DNA of 8,592 nt. Source: Bacillota bacterium. Lineage in GTDB: Bacteria > Bacillota > Clostridia > Acetivibrionales > DSM-1351. The stretch's first letter is position 1; each line of letters starts with the position of its first letter. Positions 1-5,785 of this stretch are shown one piece after another. The position numbers were made by a program, and so were the translations under genes. Under the pieces are notes generated by a model. That model was not told the DNA's origin and made no database searches. It saw only the letters and a program-made list of their open reading frames with translations. Location: the NCBI GenBank assembly GCA_023390335.1, contig JAEWCZ010000057.1, forward strand, positions 1 to 8,592, given 5' to 3'.

Positions 1-13
1 CTGCAAAGCTCAT
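1..13 (-). CDS. Start of an unidentified leftward gene (partial)
   Basis: Only the first four codons (Met-Ser-Phe-Ala) are in the window. They begin with an ATG at 13-11 read on the minus strand, and the gene runs out of the left edge. A GAGG ribosome binding site lies 8 bases upstream (22-25), and a good sigma-A-like promoter lies behind it (48-75). These three signals in register make a real start more likely than chance, but nothing can be said about the product. It lies outside the mobile element, so it is probably a chromosomal gene or part of an older neighbouring element. Confidence 0.4.
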
Positions 14-47
14 ATTTTCTACCTCTTTTCTTTATGATTTTATGTTA

Positions 48-75
48 AGTATACTGTATTTTTAAATAGTTTCAA
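48..75 (-). promoter_or_regulatory. Sigma-A-like promoter for the leftward gene at the left edge
   Basis: Read on the minus strand there is a -35 box TTGAAA (75-70), a 16-base spacer and a -10 box TATACT (53-48). The promoter points at the ATG at 13, with the ribosome binding site between them. Confidence 0.45.
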
Positions 76-76
76 C

Positions 77-262
77 CAATTTGAGATTGCATTTCCGCAA
101 CCTAAATTTGCGAATAATAAAATTATATTTTTTAAGGCTAAAATTGAAGAAACTGGTAACTCACCTTGGTGAACTGAAATTCCTCAAGTGGTCGGATATC
201 AAGATGATTATATTTATATGCATGAATTCATAAATGAGAAAAATGAAATTATTATACTCTAA
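77..262 (+). pseudogene. Decayed reading frame, C-terminal remnant
   Basis: One frame reads like protein for about 60 codons but has no start codon and is broken by a TGA at 170-172. Before the stop it contains FEIAFPQPKF and FKAKIEETGNSPW; after it, EIPQVVGYQDDYIYMHEFIN, ending at TAA 260-262. The composition, rich in charged and aromatic residues with a clean run on both sides of the single stop, suggests the tail of a once functional gene. The family is not recognised. It could also be a chance open frame in AT-rich DNA, since its upstream part overlaps the leftward promoter. Confidence 0.3.
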
Positions 263-540
263 AGGACATAAAGAAGCAGGAATGCGTTATCTTCTCTTAA
301 CATGCCTGTAAATGACTTTTCAAAGAATTCAAATAAGTTTATCAAGACGGCAAGTATCTATTTGTCAAGATTCCAGGCCACTAGCTACGGTGACCATTTA
401 ATAATGGAATAAAGAAATGTTGTGCAGAAGTCGAGTTCGAATATCATTCCTCAACCCAACGCTCAAAAACTTGCCAGAAAGCGAACCGGATTTCAGACAG
501 CGTTTACTCTCCAAAATGTTTGCATCAATTTTCGGATATA
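263..540. other. Flanking DNA with no supportable gene
   Basis: This stretch lies outside the element. The longest open frame (422-622, plus) has no ribosome binding site, lacks recognisable protein features and runs through the terminator and the attachment repeat, so it is rejected. The frames after 262 contain scattered stops. It looks like eroded sequence, as often found downstream of tRNA genes that are repeatedly used as integration targets. Confidence 0.4.
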
Positions 541-580
541 CAAAGAAATCTCTAAATCCTTAACTTTAAAGATTCAGAGA
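541..580 (-). terminator. Intrinsic terminator, leftward, downstream of the left tRNA-like repeat
   Basis: On the minus strand the arms TCTCTGAATCTT and AGGATTTAGAGA form a 12-bp stem with an 8-base loop, followed by TTTCTTTG. Two pairs are G-U in the leftward transcript and would be A-C mismatches in a rightward one, so the structure is built for leftward RNA. It starts 10 bases past the end of the tRNA-like 3' sequence, where a tRNA terminator is expected. It is probably the native terminator of the target tRNA gene, now separated from its body. Confidence 0.6.
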
Positions 581-590
581 CTATTTTATG

Positions 591-615
591 AGAGGCGACA
601 ACCAGATTTGAACTG
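591..615 (-). repeat. Left attachment site (25-bp core, tRNA 3' end)
   Basis: This is identical to 8466-8490. Read on the minus strand it is CAG-TTCAAAT-CTGGT, TGTCGCC, then T and CT: most of a T-arm, the 3' acceptor strand and a U73 discriminator, without an encoded CCA. U73 with an inferred 5' acceptor of GGCGACA fits tRNA-Cys. At this copy the T-stem is broken, because the next bases (616 onward) read ttttt and no longer pair. This copy therefore marks the end of the element furthest from the tRNA body. Confidence 0.8.
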
Positions 616-671
616 TTTTTAGATTTTGAAACCCGCATAGAAAGGAGGTTTTCATGATATCCGAATGTCTC

Positions 672-691
672 TGCATACATTTTGCATACAA
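672..691 (+). repeat. Left pair of integrase arm-type sites
   Basis: TGCATACA occurs at 672-679 and again at 683-690, 11 bases apart, in the same orientation as the pair at 8386-8406 near the other end. The octamer pair was not seen elsewhere in the window. Position, pairing and helical-turn spacing match arm-type (DR) sites bound by the N-terminal domain of lambda/Tn916-family integrases. Confidence 0.6.
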
Positions 692-761
692 GTCTTTAAT
701 ACATAGAAACATTCTTTAGAGTCAACGTTTATACATAAAAGTAAACCCATCAATAGAATAT

Positions 762-801
762 AATATAAAAGGATGTTCCAGGGCACTATTTTGGAATATC
801 C
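762..801 (-). terminator. Terminator of the HTH regulator gene
   Basis: On the minus strand GGATATTCC and GGAACATCC form a 9-bp stem with one mismatch and a 13-base loop, followed by TTTTATATT. It begins about five bases beyond the stop codon of the regulator gene. Confidence 0.6.
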
Positions 802-806
802 CTTAA

Positions 807-1016
807 TTACTGTTTCTTTTCTTTTTGAAATACTGCAATGTCATTTAACGTACAATCGAGAATTTCACATAATACATTTAATGTGTGGGTAGATACATTG
901 GAATTATTTCTTAATCGTGATAATTGTCCAGCCGAAAATTTATATTTGTTAATTAGTTCATATTGTGAAATATTCTTTTCTTTCATTGTAATCCACAGTG
1001 GCTCGTATGAAATCAT
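807..1016 (-). CDS. Small Cro/CI-type HTH transcriptional regulator
   Basis: The 69-residue protein is a single helix-turn-helix domain of the HTH_26/XRE group. The order is typical: YEPLWITMKEKNIS (helix 1), QYELINKYKFS (helix 2), AGQLSRLRNNSNVS (recognition helix, about residues 29-42), THTLNVLCEILDC (helix 4), then LNDIAVF and a basic tail. Length and pattern match stand-alone members common on Firmicutes mobile elements. An AAAGGA site 9 bases upstream of the ATG supports the start. It is divergent from the exported-protein operon with 127 bases between start codons, so it probably controls that operon and itself. It could alternatively serve as the element's immunity repressor; no operator can be assigned with certainty. 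Confidence 0.88.
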   Translation of the reverse strand: MISYEPLWITMKEKNISQYELINKYKFSAGQLSRLRNNSNVSTHTLNVLCEILDCTLNDIAVFQKEKKQ

Positions 1017-1036
1017 TTAATTCAGTCCTTTCATAC

Positions 1037-1065
1037 TTGAATATTAAACAAAAATATTATATTAT
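1037..1065 (+). promoter_or_regulatory. Promoter of the exported-protein operon
   Basis: A -35 box TTGAAT (1037-1042), a 17-base spacer and a -10 box TATTAT (1060-1065) point rightward, about 40 bases ahead of the ribosome binding site. The -10 region lies in an AT-only near-palindrome (1054-1070) that also offers -10-like boxes for the divergent regulator gene, so the two transcripts probably start within the same segment. Confidence 0.5.
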
Positions 1066-1103
1066 AATATTAGCCATAAATGGATAACACTAACTTGAAA
1101 GGA

Positions 1104-1133
1104 AAGGAGTAGCACAATAGCTTAAATTGTGCT
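1104..1133 (+). promoter_or_regulatory. Ribosome binding site followed by a perfect hairpin in the leader of the secreted protein
   Basis: AAGGAG at 1104-1109 is the only good ribosome binding site, but it lies 34 bases from the ATG at 1144. Between them AGCACAAT (1111-1118) and ATTGTGCT (1126-1133) form a perfect 8-bp stem with a 7-base loop. Folding the hairpin leaves about 11 bases between AAGGAG and the ATG. The same half-sites occur in the palindrome at 4218-4243, so it could instead be a protein-binding dyad. Confidence 0.5.
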
Positions 1134-1143
1134 AACAAAAATA

Positions 1144-1803
1144 ATGAAGATTAAAAGAACTTTATTGGGACTTTTAATGATGGTGTTACTTATTGGGACA
1201 GGTTTTGCACCAGTAACAAGCGTGCAGGCAAGCTCAGAAGTAGGAACACCGACCCTTAAGGTAAAGAACACAGAAGTGGGTGCTGATTTAAAAGTAACTT
1301 GGAAAAAAGTAAGCGGAGCAAGTGGTTACGCCGTGTATATGTCAACATCAAAAGCTTCGGGCTATAAGAAAGTTGGTACAACAACCAAAACTTCTTATAC
1401 TACAAGTAAAGTAAAAAAGAATAAGACCTATTATTTCAAAGTAAAAGCATATTCAACCGCAGATGGCAAGAATGTATACGGCAGTTATTCCAAAGCTGTT
1501 AGCGGTAAGACCAGCAAATACCTTTTAAACACAGTTATTGATGAAGGTGGACAAGAAGTATATTTCTACTGGTTATGGGATGGAAAGTCAGCTGCTAGGG
1601 ATGAATATTTCTGGTCTGCATTTCATAAGTGTGAAGACATTCTTAGAGAAAGATATAGTAATGTTAAAAAGAAGACTCTATTTGGTTCCAGTAAAAATGT
1701 AGATGACATAAAATATTCTCTCAATGGAAAAATATTGTGCATATCGACACCGCACCTTGAACTTGGACCGGGTGGAGATGACTCAATCCCAGATGCAGAA
1801 TAA
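1144..1803 (+). CDS. Secreted protein with one fibronectin type III domain
   Basis: The 219-residue product has an N-terminal signal peptide: basic MKIKR, a hydrophobic stretch at about 7-24, and a likely signal peptidase I site after SVQA (residue 29). Residues 35-124 form an FnIII-like domain, with PTLKV, LKVTWKKVSGASGYAVYMS, the TYYFKVKAY strand and a closing SKAVSGKT. The remaining 95 residues are unrecognised; they begin with NTVIDEGGQEVYFYW and end in the acidic tail GGDDSIPDAE. No LPXTG anchor or membrane segment is seen, so it is probably released or loosely held at the surface. A GTG at 1129 adds five residues but lies inside the leader hairpin; the ATG is preferred. It is first in an operon with the lipoprotein gene 113 bases downstream. 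Confidence 0.8.
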   Translation: MKIKRTLLGLLMMVLLIGTGFAPVTSVQASSEVGTPTLKVKNTEVGADLKVTWKKVSGASGYAVYMSTSKASGYKKVGTTTKTSYTTSKVKKNKTYYFKVKAYSTADGKNVYGSYSKAVSGKTSKYLLNTVIDEGGQEVYFYWLWDGKSAARDEYFWSAFHKCEDILRERYSNVKKKTLFGSSKNVDDIKYSLNGKILCISTPHLELGPGGDDSIPDAE

Positions 1804-1916
1804 TATTATAAAAATCCGCTTTTATCAGATATAGGCTGATGATGCCCAAAGAATACATATTAACAAGATTCGTACAAATTTTAAGTTTTTGCATATTACA
1901 CGAGGAGAAATTAAAT

Positions 1917-2624
1917 ATGAAAAAGAAAATTGAATTATTATTAGTAGTAGCAACAATGGCTATGAGCATATTAGCTGGATGTGGAAAAACATCATCAAAC
2001 TTAACTGGAAGCACTGCTGGCGAAGGAAGTGGCACAGCAAAAGATACTGGAAATGGGGGAACAATCACTGTTTCAGAGATGCTCGACAACGTCCTTGAAG
2101 AGAATGGTGGACATGTCTATATTTATGAAGATGAAGTAAGTGGTAGAACATTTGATGATATCATTTCAAATCCTGATTATGGAACTGCAAATGCGAACAT
2201 ATATAGATATGATGGAACGAATATTGGTTTTTTGTCATGTGAATACGATTATGATGCAAGTGGGATAAAAAATATGGGCAAGGAAGTAGGTAGCACTGGC
2301 GATGCATATTTCGCATCAGTAACACGCGAAACTAATACTCTTAAAGAGACTGCTGATAAAAAATCAACTGTTTATGATAAATATCAAGAATATGTTAAAT
2401 ATGATGATGAAAAACTTCAACCAGCATCAGTTACTGTTAATGATGAGGGTCTCTGTGCACTTTCTGACGACATTGTGTTCCACGATGATTTCTATCACAT
2501 TGAAAATGGTGGAATATCTTATATGGTATTCCATGAAATCAAAGGCACTAGTGGTAAAAGCAACGGATATATTTTCATAGAAGATACAGATTATACAAAA
2601 GATAAAACAGTTGTAACAAAATAA
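1917..2624 (+). CDS. Lipoprotein of unknown function
   Basis: The 235-residue product starts MKKKIELLLVVATMAMSI and carries the lipobox LAGC (19-22), so it should be lipidated on Cys22 and held on the outer face of the membrane. A Ser/Gly/Thr-rich linker (about 24-50) precedes a folded region. An in-frame ATG at 1839 is rejected because GAGGAG at 1902-1907 is 9 bases ahead of 1917 and the signal peptide begins there. Residues 57-70, DNVLEENGGHVYIY, resemble residues 129-142 of the secreted protein next door, NTVIDEGGQEVYFY, in spacing and type. The family is not recognised. Being paired with a secreted protein under one promoter suggests the two act together at the cell surface. Confidence 0.82.
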   Translation: MKKKIELLLVVATMAMSILAGCGKTSSNLTGSTAGEGSGTAKDTGNGGTITVSEMLDNVLEENGGHVYIYEDEVSGRTFDDIISNPDYGTANANIYRYDGTNIGFLSCEYDYDASGIKNMGKEVGSTGDAYFASVTRETNTLKETADKKSTVYDKYQEYVKYDDEKLQPASVTVNDEGLCALSDDIVFHDDFYHIENGGISYMVFHEIKGTSGKSNGYIFIEDTDYTKDKTVVTK

Positions 2625-2642
2625 ACAAAAAACAAAAAAGAA

Positions 2643-2664
2643 AAGGTGAGGCTATAATCACCTT
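2643..2664 (+). repeat. Small hairpin just after the lipoprotein gene
   Basis: AAGGTGA (2643-2649) and TCACCTT (2658-2664) form a 7-bp stem with an 8-base loop, 18 bases beyond the stop codon. It sits after an A-rich run and is followed by aatattt. It may be a weak first terminator or a 3' stabilising hairpin ahead of the stronger one. Confidence 0.4.
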
Positions 2665-2684
2665 AATATTTATCCAAAAATTAT

Positions 2685-2716
2685 GAGAGTCGGTGTTTGC
2701 CGACTCTTATTTTATA
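2685..2716 (+). terminator. Strong intrinsic terminator closing the exported-protein operon
   Basis: GAGAGTCGG and CCGACTCTT form a 9-bp stem (one G-U) with a 6-base loop, followed by ATTTTAT. On the opposite strand the stem is followed by ATAATTTTT, so it could also stop the convergent leftward gene that ends at 2749. Confidence 0.75.
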
Positions 2717-2748
2717 TTATAAAAAATCAAATATTATTCATCCAAGAA

Positions 2749-3339
2749 TTATTTAAGTTTTTTACGTTTACAATATTCTGCCGTTGAATTCTTCAAGCGT
2801 TCCATAGCCATAATTGTCTCGGCAGTATTGTTATCACCACCACCTTCGGAAGCTAATATTATGTCTGCGATAATTTTTTGTTCATCTATTGGTTCATAGA
2901 AATATTCAAATATTGCCTTTGTCATTATGGCATGAATTTTTGCATCTATATCTACTCGTGGGAATGGTTGTTCTTCAAAACTACGCATCATTTGATAATC
3001 ACGATATACTTGATTGGCTTCTTCTGCTTTGTTAATGGCTTCAATAAGTTTTTTCTTTTCTGGTGTGTCACTGCAATAAGTTAGCAAATCTTCATTCATT
3101 GCGGAAGTTAAATATGCTTTTTGCTGTAAGGTAAAATAATGTTTTGCATTTTTTCCAGTACTTGTCTCTTCCCATAAGTTCTTATAGGAAGAGTCATTTC
3201 CTAAACTGGGGATTTTTCTACATGTTCGCTCAATTTTCTTACGTAAAGTGTTTTGTGAAGATTCCGTATTATCTAGTGAATAGGTTTTTATGAATTGTGT
3301 GACTATCTCTGTAATAGAGTATTTGGTGTTTGAGTTCAT
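2749..3339 (-). CDS. Hypothetical protein, possibly DNA-binding
   Basis: The 196-residue product matches no family I recognise. It has no signal peptide or membrane segment. It appears mostly helical and is charged. The first 70 residues (SITEIVTQFIKTYSLD, then TLRKKIERTCRKI, then LWEETSTGKN) read like a winged-helix or HTH module. A helical middle contains KAEEANQVYRDYQMMRSFEEQ, and the C-terminus is basic (CKRKKLK). The start at 3339 is chosen over an ATG at 3360 because GGAAAGGA lies 6 bases ahead of it. The gene is alone on its strand, has its own near-consensus promoter, and faces away from the mobilisation operon across about 200 bases. That arrangement would suit an element regulator, but a cargo role is equally open. 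Confidence 0.75.
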   Translation of the reverse strand: MNSNTKYSITEIVTQFIKTYSLDNTESSQNTLRKKIERTCRKIPSLGNDSSYKNLWEETSTGKNAKHYFTLQQKAYLTSAMNEDLLTYCSDTPEKKKLIEAINKAEEANQVYRDYQMMRSFEEQPFPRVDIDAKIHAIMTKAIFEYFYEPIDEQKIIADIILASEGGGDNNTAETIMAMERLKNSTAEYCKRKKLK

Positions 3340-3387
3340 TATATTTCCTTTCCGATACATGTCCTAAACCATGTGTATTTTTGTCCA

Positions 3388-3416
3388 ATTATAGCATGCA
3401 AAATATATGTAGTCAA
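3388..3416 (-). promoter_or_regulatory. Near-consensus promoter of the leftward hypothetical gene
   Basis: On the minus strand there is a TTGACT -35 box (3416-3411), a 17-base spacer ending in TGC, and a perfect TATAAT (3393-3388). This is the best sigma-A promoter in the window, with an extended -10 as well. It lies about 50 bases ahead of the start at 3339. Confidence 0.7.
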
Positions 3417-3479
3417 GATTCAAACTATTTATTTGTCTGTGTTTTTGTGGTAATTGTCTAATAAAAGCGGAGTCCTATA

Positions 3480-3488
3480 TGCTATAAT
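3480..3488 (+). promoter_or_regulatory. Extended -10 promoter of the mobilisation operon
   Basis: TGCTATAAT sits about 60 bases ahead of the first gene. No good -35 box lies 17 bases upstream, so the TGn extension or an activator would be needed. An inverted repeat TCAAAAA/TTTTTGA (3496-3502 and 3513-3519) lies just downstream, where it could act as an operator. The -10 context resembles that of the divergent promoter at 3388. Confidence 0.5.
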
Positions 3489-3547
3489 TAAAGTGTCAAA
3501 AAACATAATTACTTTTTGATAAAATACTTAGAAAAGGGGGATTTACA

Positions 3548-3754
3548 ATGTCGTATTATAAAGAAGAATTACAATCAATTTCAATGAGAAAGATTCTATG
3601 CTTTTCGGAAGAATATTTCAAATTGTATAAACGTCATTCAAATGGTGAAATTAACGAGCAATCATATGCATGCGAAGTTGAGAAGCTATTTGCAATGATT
3701 ATTTGCGAAGCACACAATGGTGCAGGATTACCAGTACCAAATCTTTATGAGTAA
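3548..3754 (+). CDS. Small hypothetical protein, first gene of the mobilisation operon
   Basis: The 68-residue soluble protein begins MSYYKEELQSISMRKILCF and ends LPVPNLYE. It appears helical in the middle (EEYFKLYKRHSNGEINEQSYACEVEKL, written here as its visible span) and has no membrane segment. AAGGGGG at 3534-3540, 7 bases ahead of the ATG, is a strong ribosome binding site, and the gene is followed 42 bases later by the next gene on the same strand. No family is recognised. Its place ahead of the coupling ATPase suggests an accessory role in transfer or its control. Confidence 0.68.
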   Translation: MSYYKEELQSISMRKILCFSEEYFKLYKRHSNGEINEQSYACEVEKLFAMIICEAHNGAGLPVPNLYE

Positions 3755-3796
3755 TGCTATTAAAATTAAAAATAATAAAGAAAGGATGATTCTATT

Positions 3797-4150
3797 ATGA
3801 AGTATTTAAAACAATTTGTTAAGTTCGCATCAGCTGATTTCTTCAACGGAAAAGAAATCAAAGTATTAGGTACTGCTCCATGGGTGGACTACAATACAAA
3901 AGCCTTAGAGGGTACGGTTATAGAAGCTGTAATATATCAAGATAAGACAAAATATTCCTTTAAAGATGGAGATACACGAACAAATCAGTTCGAGAAAATC
4001 ACAATAAAAATTAAAAAGGAAAATGTTGTCGTTCCTGCTGGAGCTTCTATAGAAATAGTAAACCCCGTTTGTACTATTTATGGTGATTACGGAAATCAGC
4101 TATCAATAAAGGCGGATGATGTTCGAGTTTTGACACCAGCAAAAAATTAA
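3797..4150 (+). CDS. Conserved-looking small beta-rich protein, possible OB-fold accessory
   Basis: The 117-residue protein has no signal peptide or membrane segment. It alternates short hydrophobic strands with charged turns: EIKVLGTAPW, GTVIEAVIYQD, FEKITIKIKK, ASIEIVNPVCTIYGDYGN, QLSIKADDVRVL. This pattern suggests a beta-barrel, perhaps an OB-fold that binds single-stranded DNA, but that is inference from the pattern only. I recall similar proteins encoded beside FtsK/TcpA-like ATPases on Firmicutes plasmids and integrative elements, without an established function. AAAGGA lies 10 bases ahead of the ATG. The stop codon is 19 bases before the coupling ATPase gene, so the two are surely co-transcribed. 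Confidence 0.72.
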   Translation: MKYLKQFVKFASADFFNGKEIKVLGTAPWVDYNTKALEGTVIEAVIYQDKTKYSFKDGDTRTNQFEKITIKIKKENVVVPAGASIEIVNPVCTIYGDYGNQLSIKADDVRVLTPAKN

Positions 4151-4169
4151 TCACAAAGGAAGGCTAACT

Positions 4170-5585
4170 ATGCATAATTATTATGATAAGAATGCTTCCA
4201 TACTAACGTTTGCAAAGCCTAGCACAAAAATTTTTGTGCTAGGTATCTTATTAGAGATTGTAAGCATTATATTGAGTATTCTTAAACGATTACTACAAAT
4301 AATATCCGAAGAACTTTTCAAAGATATAACAAAAATAGAACCTGTTAGTCATTTCTTGGATTCTATACTTAAAACCTGCGTTTGTATAGGGATTATATGT
4401 CTAATTATTGCAGTGATTGTTCATATTCGAATGACTGATACACAAAAAATATGTCTTTTAATAAAAAAATGCCTTTTCTCATATCAGTATGGAAATCCGT
4501 TGCATTTGAAAGACCATGAACGATTACCAAAGGTTAGCTGTAAAAATATAGGTCTTGGAGTTTTTGTAGCTACCATATCAGCTACTTGTTGTACGGTTGA
4601 AGATATACAAAATGTTGCGTCGAGTATATCAAGCGGATTAAATAAAAAGTTTAGTCAGTATGCCATAACTCAAAGTAATACAGATGTAGCTTTTAATACT
4701 GTCTCATTTCGAATAGAGGATGTGACAGTTGATAGAACTCTTGTTGTTCATGATGCAGCTGAATTGTATTCTGGTGTTCCAACAAAGCTAAGAATAGATA
4801 TGGAAAATTGTATTGATTTAACGACTTCTGGTTCGATGCTATTCTGTGGAAAAACGAGAAGTGGTAAGACCACGGGTACTATTAGTATTTTAATGCAAGC
4901 TTTATTGGCTGGTAGAGATGTTTATTGCTCTGAAATTTTGATAATAGACCCAAAGCAAGCAGAATTATCTCGTCTTCCTCATGTTGTGACCCTAGATGAA
5001 AACGGAGATGCCACTGAAATTTTAAAGGCTATGAAACATTTTGCAGATACAGTAACAGCGCGTCAAAAAGTGCTAAATGAGTTATCTGAAAAAGAAGGAG
5101 ACGCTGTTCATTGGTACGATAGAGAAGTAGTAAATATGCATGTTTCCTTAATTTTCATAGATGAATACGTGGCATGTAGAAGTATTTTCCCTAAAAAAGC
5201 ATCAAAAGAAGAACCAGATTACTGCTTGTCTACATTTGATGCATTATTGAAAAGATTAGTTACTATGGGAGCAAGTACGGGAAGTTATGTAATTATTAGC
5301 ATAGCAGAAGCAAGTGTTGATGAATCGGGAGGTGGTTTGCCTGCAATGTTACGTTCAGCATGTACGACTAAAATTCTATTTAAGCCAACGCTGGTCGAAG
5401 GTCGTCTTCTGTGGAATAGTGATAAGTTGCAGGAGTTTAATAATGGCAGAATATATAATGCTGGTGATTCTTGGTTTAGTAGTACCGATAGTGTACATGA
5501 TAATGTAAGTTATGTGCATTTTCCAGTCATGGAATTTCCAGTGTATAGGATACTTGGCGAATTGCTATCAGCATATTATGCATAA
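4170..5585 (+). CDS. tcpA: TcpA-like coupling ATPase (FtsK/SpoIIIE family)
   Basis: This 471-residue membrane ATPase would link the relaxase-DNA complex to a conjugation pore. Two hydrophobic helices lie near the N-terminus (about 20-45 and 66-87), followed by a cytoplasmic region. The P-loop is GKTRSGKT (227-234). DPKQAEL (260-266) is the strand-end motif typical of FtsK-type motors, and LIFIDE (327-332) is Walker B. TMGASTGSYVIISIAEAS (about 366-383) matches the later sensor region. Length and layout fit TcpA/Tn916 Orf21-type proteins rather than chromosomal FtsK, which has a larger N-terminal part and a gamma domain. AAAGGAAGG, 6 bases upstream, supports the start. A 26-bp perfect palindrome overlaps codons 17-25. 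The likely partner is the relaxase encoded 225 bases downstream. Confidence 0.9.
   Translation: MHNYYDKNASILTFAKPSTKIFVLGILLEIVSIILSILKRLLQIISEELFKDITKIEPVSHFLDSILKTCVCIGIICLIIAVIVHIRMTDTQKICLLIKKCLFSYQYGNPLHLKDHERLPKVSCKNIGLGVFVATISATCCTVEDIQNVASSISSGLNKKFSQYAITQSNTDVAFNTVSFRIEDVTVDRTLVVHDAAELYSGVPTKLRIDMENCIDLTTSGSMLFCGKTRSGKTTGTISILMQALLAGRDVYCSEILIIDPKQAELSRLPHVVTLDENGDATEILKAMKHFADTVTARQKVLNELSEKEGDAVHWYDREVVNMHVSLIFIDEYVACRSIFPKKASKEEPDYCLSTFDALLKRLVTMGASTGSYVIISIAEASVDESGGGLPAMLRSACTTKILFKPTLVEGRLLWNSDKLQEFNNGRIYNAGDSWFSSTDSVHDNVSYVHFPVMEFPVYRILGELLSAYYA
4218..4243. repeat. 26-bp perfect palindrome inside the start of the coupling ATPase gene
   Basis: The left arm CCTAGCACAAAAA is exactly complementary to the right arm TTTTTGTGCTAGG, with no spacer. 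It spans codons 17-25 (Pro-Ser-Thr-Lys-Ile-Phe-Val-Leu-Gly) just ahead of the first membrane helix. The AGCACAA...TTGTGCT half-sites are the same as those of the leader hairpin at 1111-1133. No T-run follows within the transcript, so it is not an ordinary terminator. Confidence 0.7.
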
Positions 5586-5592
5586 TGAAATA

Positions 5593-5785
5593 CACCGCCA
5601 CATCGCGCGGAGCAAAGATGTGGCGGTGCCAGTGCCAAAATACTTAAAACATTCTTTTTGCTGGGGGGAAGGGCTTGTTATTCCCCCCAGCACATAAAAG
5701 CCAAAGTTCCAAAAAGTGACCGATAGTATCGAAAATTAGACATTCAAAAAATAGTCTTGACACCATAAATACAATATTGACACCA
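5593..5785. other. Candidate oriT / double-strand origin
   Basis: The 225-base gap between the coupling ATPase and relaxase genes holds several unusual structures in a row. Stem one pairs CACCGCCACAT (5593-5603) with 5618-5628, perfect over 11 bp with a 14-base loop. Stem two pairs TGCTGGGGGGAA (5659-5670) with 5681-5692, perfect over 12 bp with a 10-base loop. A small dyad CGATAgTATCG follows at 5721-5731, then the duplicated TTGACACCA box. Both stems are far richer in GC than their surroundings and have no T-run on either strand, so they are not terminators. In pMV158-type systems the Rep protein nicks at a hairpin and binds direct repeats nearby, usually just upstream of rep. This arrangement matches; the nick site itself cannot be named. 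Confidence 0.6.
5757..5785 (+). repeat. Two direct TTGACACCA boxes (iteron-like)
   Basis: TTGACACCA occurs at 5757-5765 and 5777-5785, 20 bases apart (about two helical turns), 26 bases ahead of the relaxase gene. Each begins with a perfect -35 hexamer, but no convincing -10 box is seen at the right distance. Binding repeats for the relaxase are therefore favoured, and a promoter for its gene may be combined with them, which would allow autoregulation. Confidence 0.5.

Noticed and set aside
422..622. 66-codon plus-strand open frame crossing the left attachment site
   Set aside because: No ribosome binding site and no recognisable protein pattern. It runs through a terminator hairpin and the tRNA-like repeat.
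838..1020. 60-codon plus-strand frame
   Set aside because: It is antisense to the well-supported HTH regulator and has no start signals.
1839..1916. N-terminal extension of the lipoprotein by 26 residues
   Set aside because: It would bury the signal peptide and lipobox. The ribosome binding site and signal peptide fix the start at 1917.
1721..2089. 122-codon minus-strand frame
   Set aside because: It overlaps two genes with clear signal peptides and ribosome binding sites on the other strand. Its own product looks like a reverse-frame shadow.
5593..5692. Intrinsic terminators after the coupling ATPase gene
   Set aside because: Both perfect stems lack a T-run on either strand. An origin role fits better.
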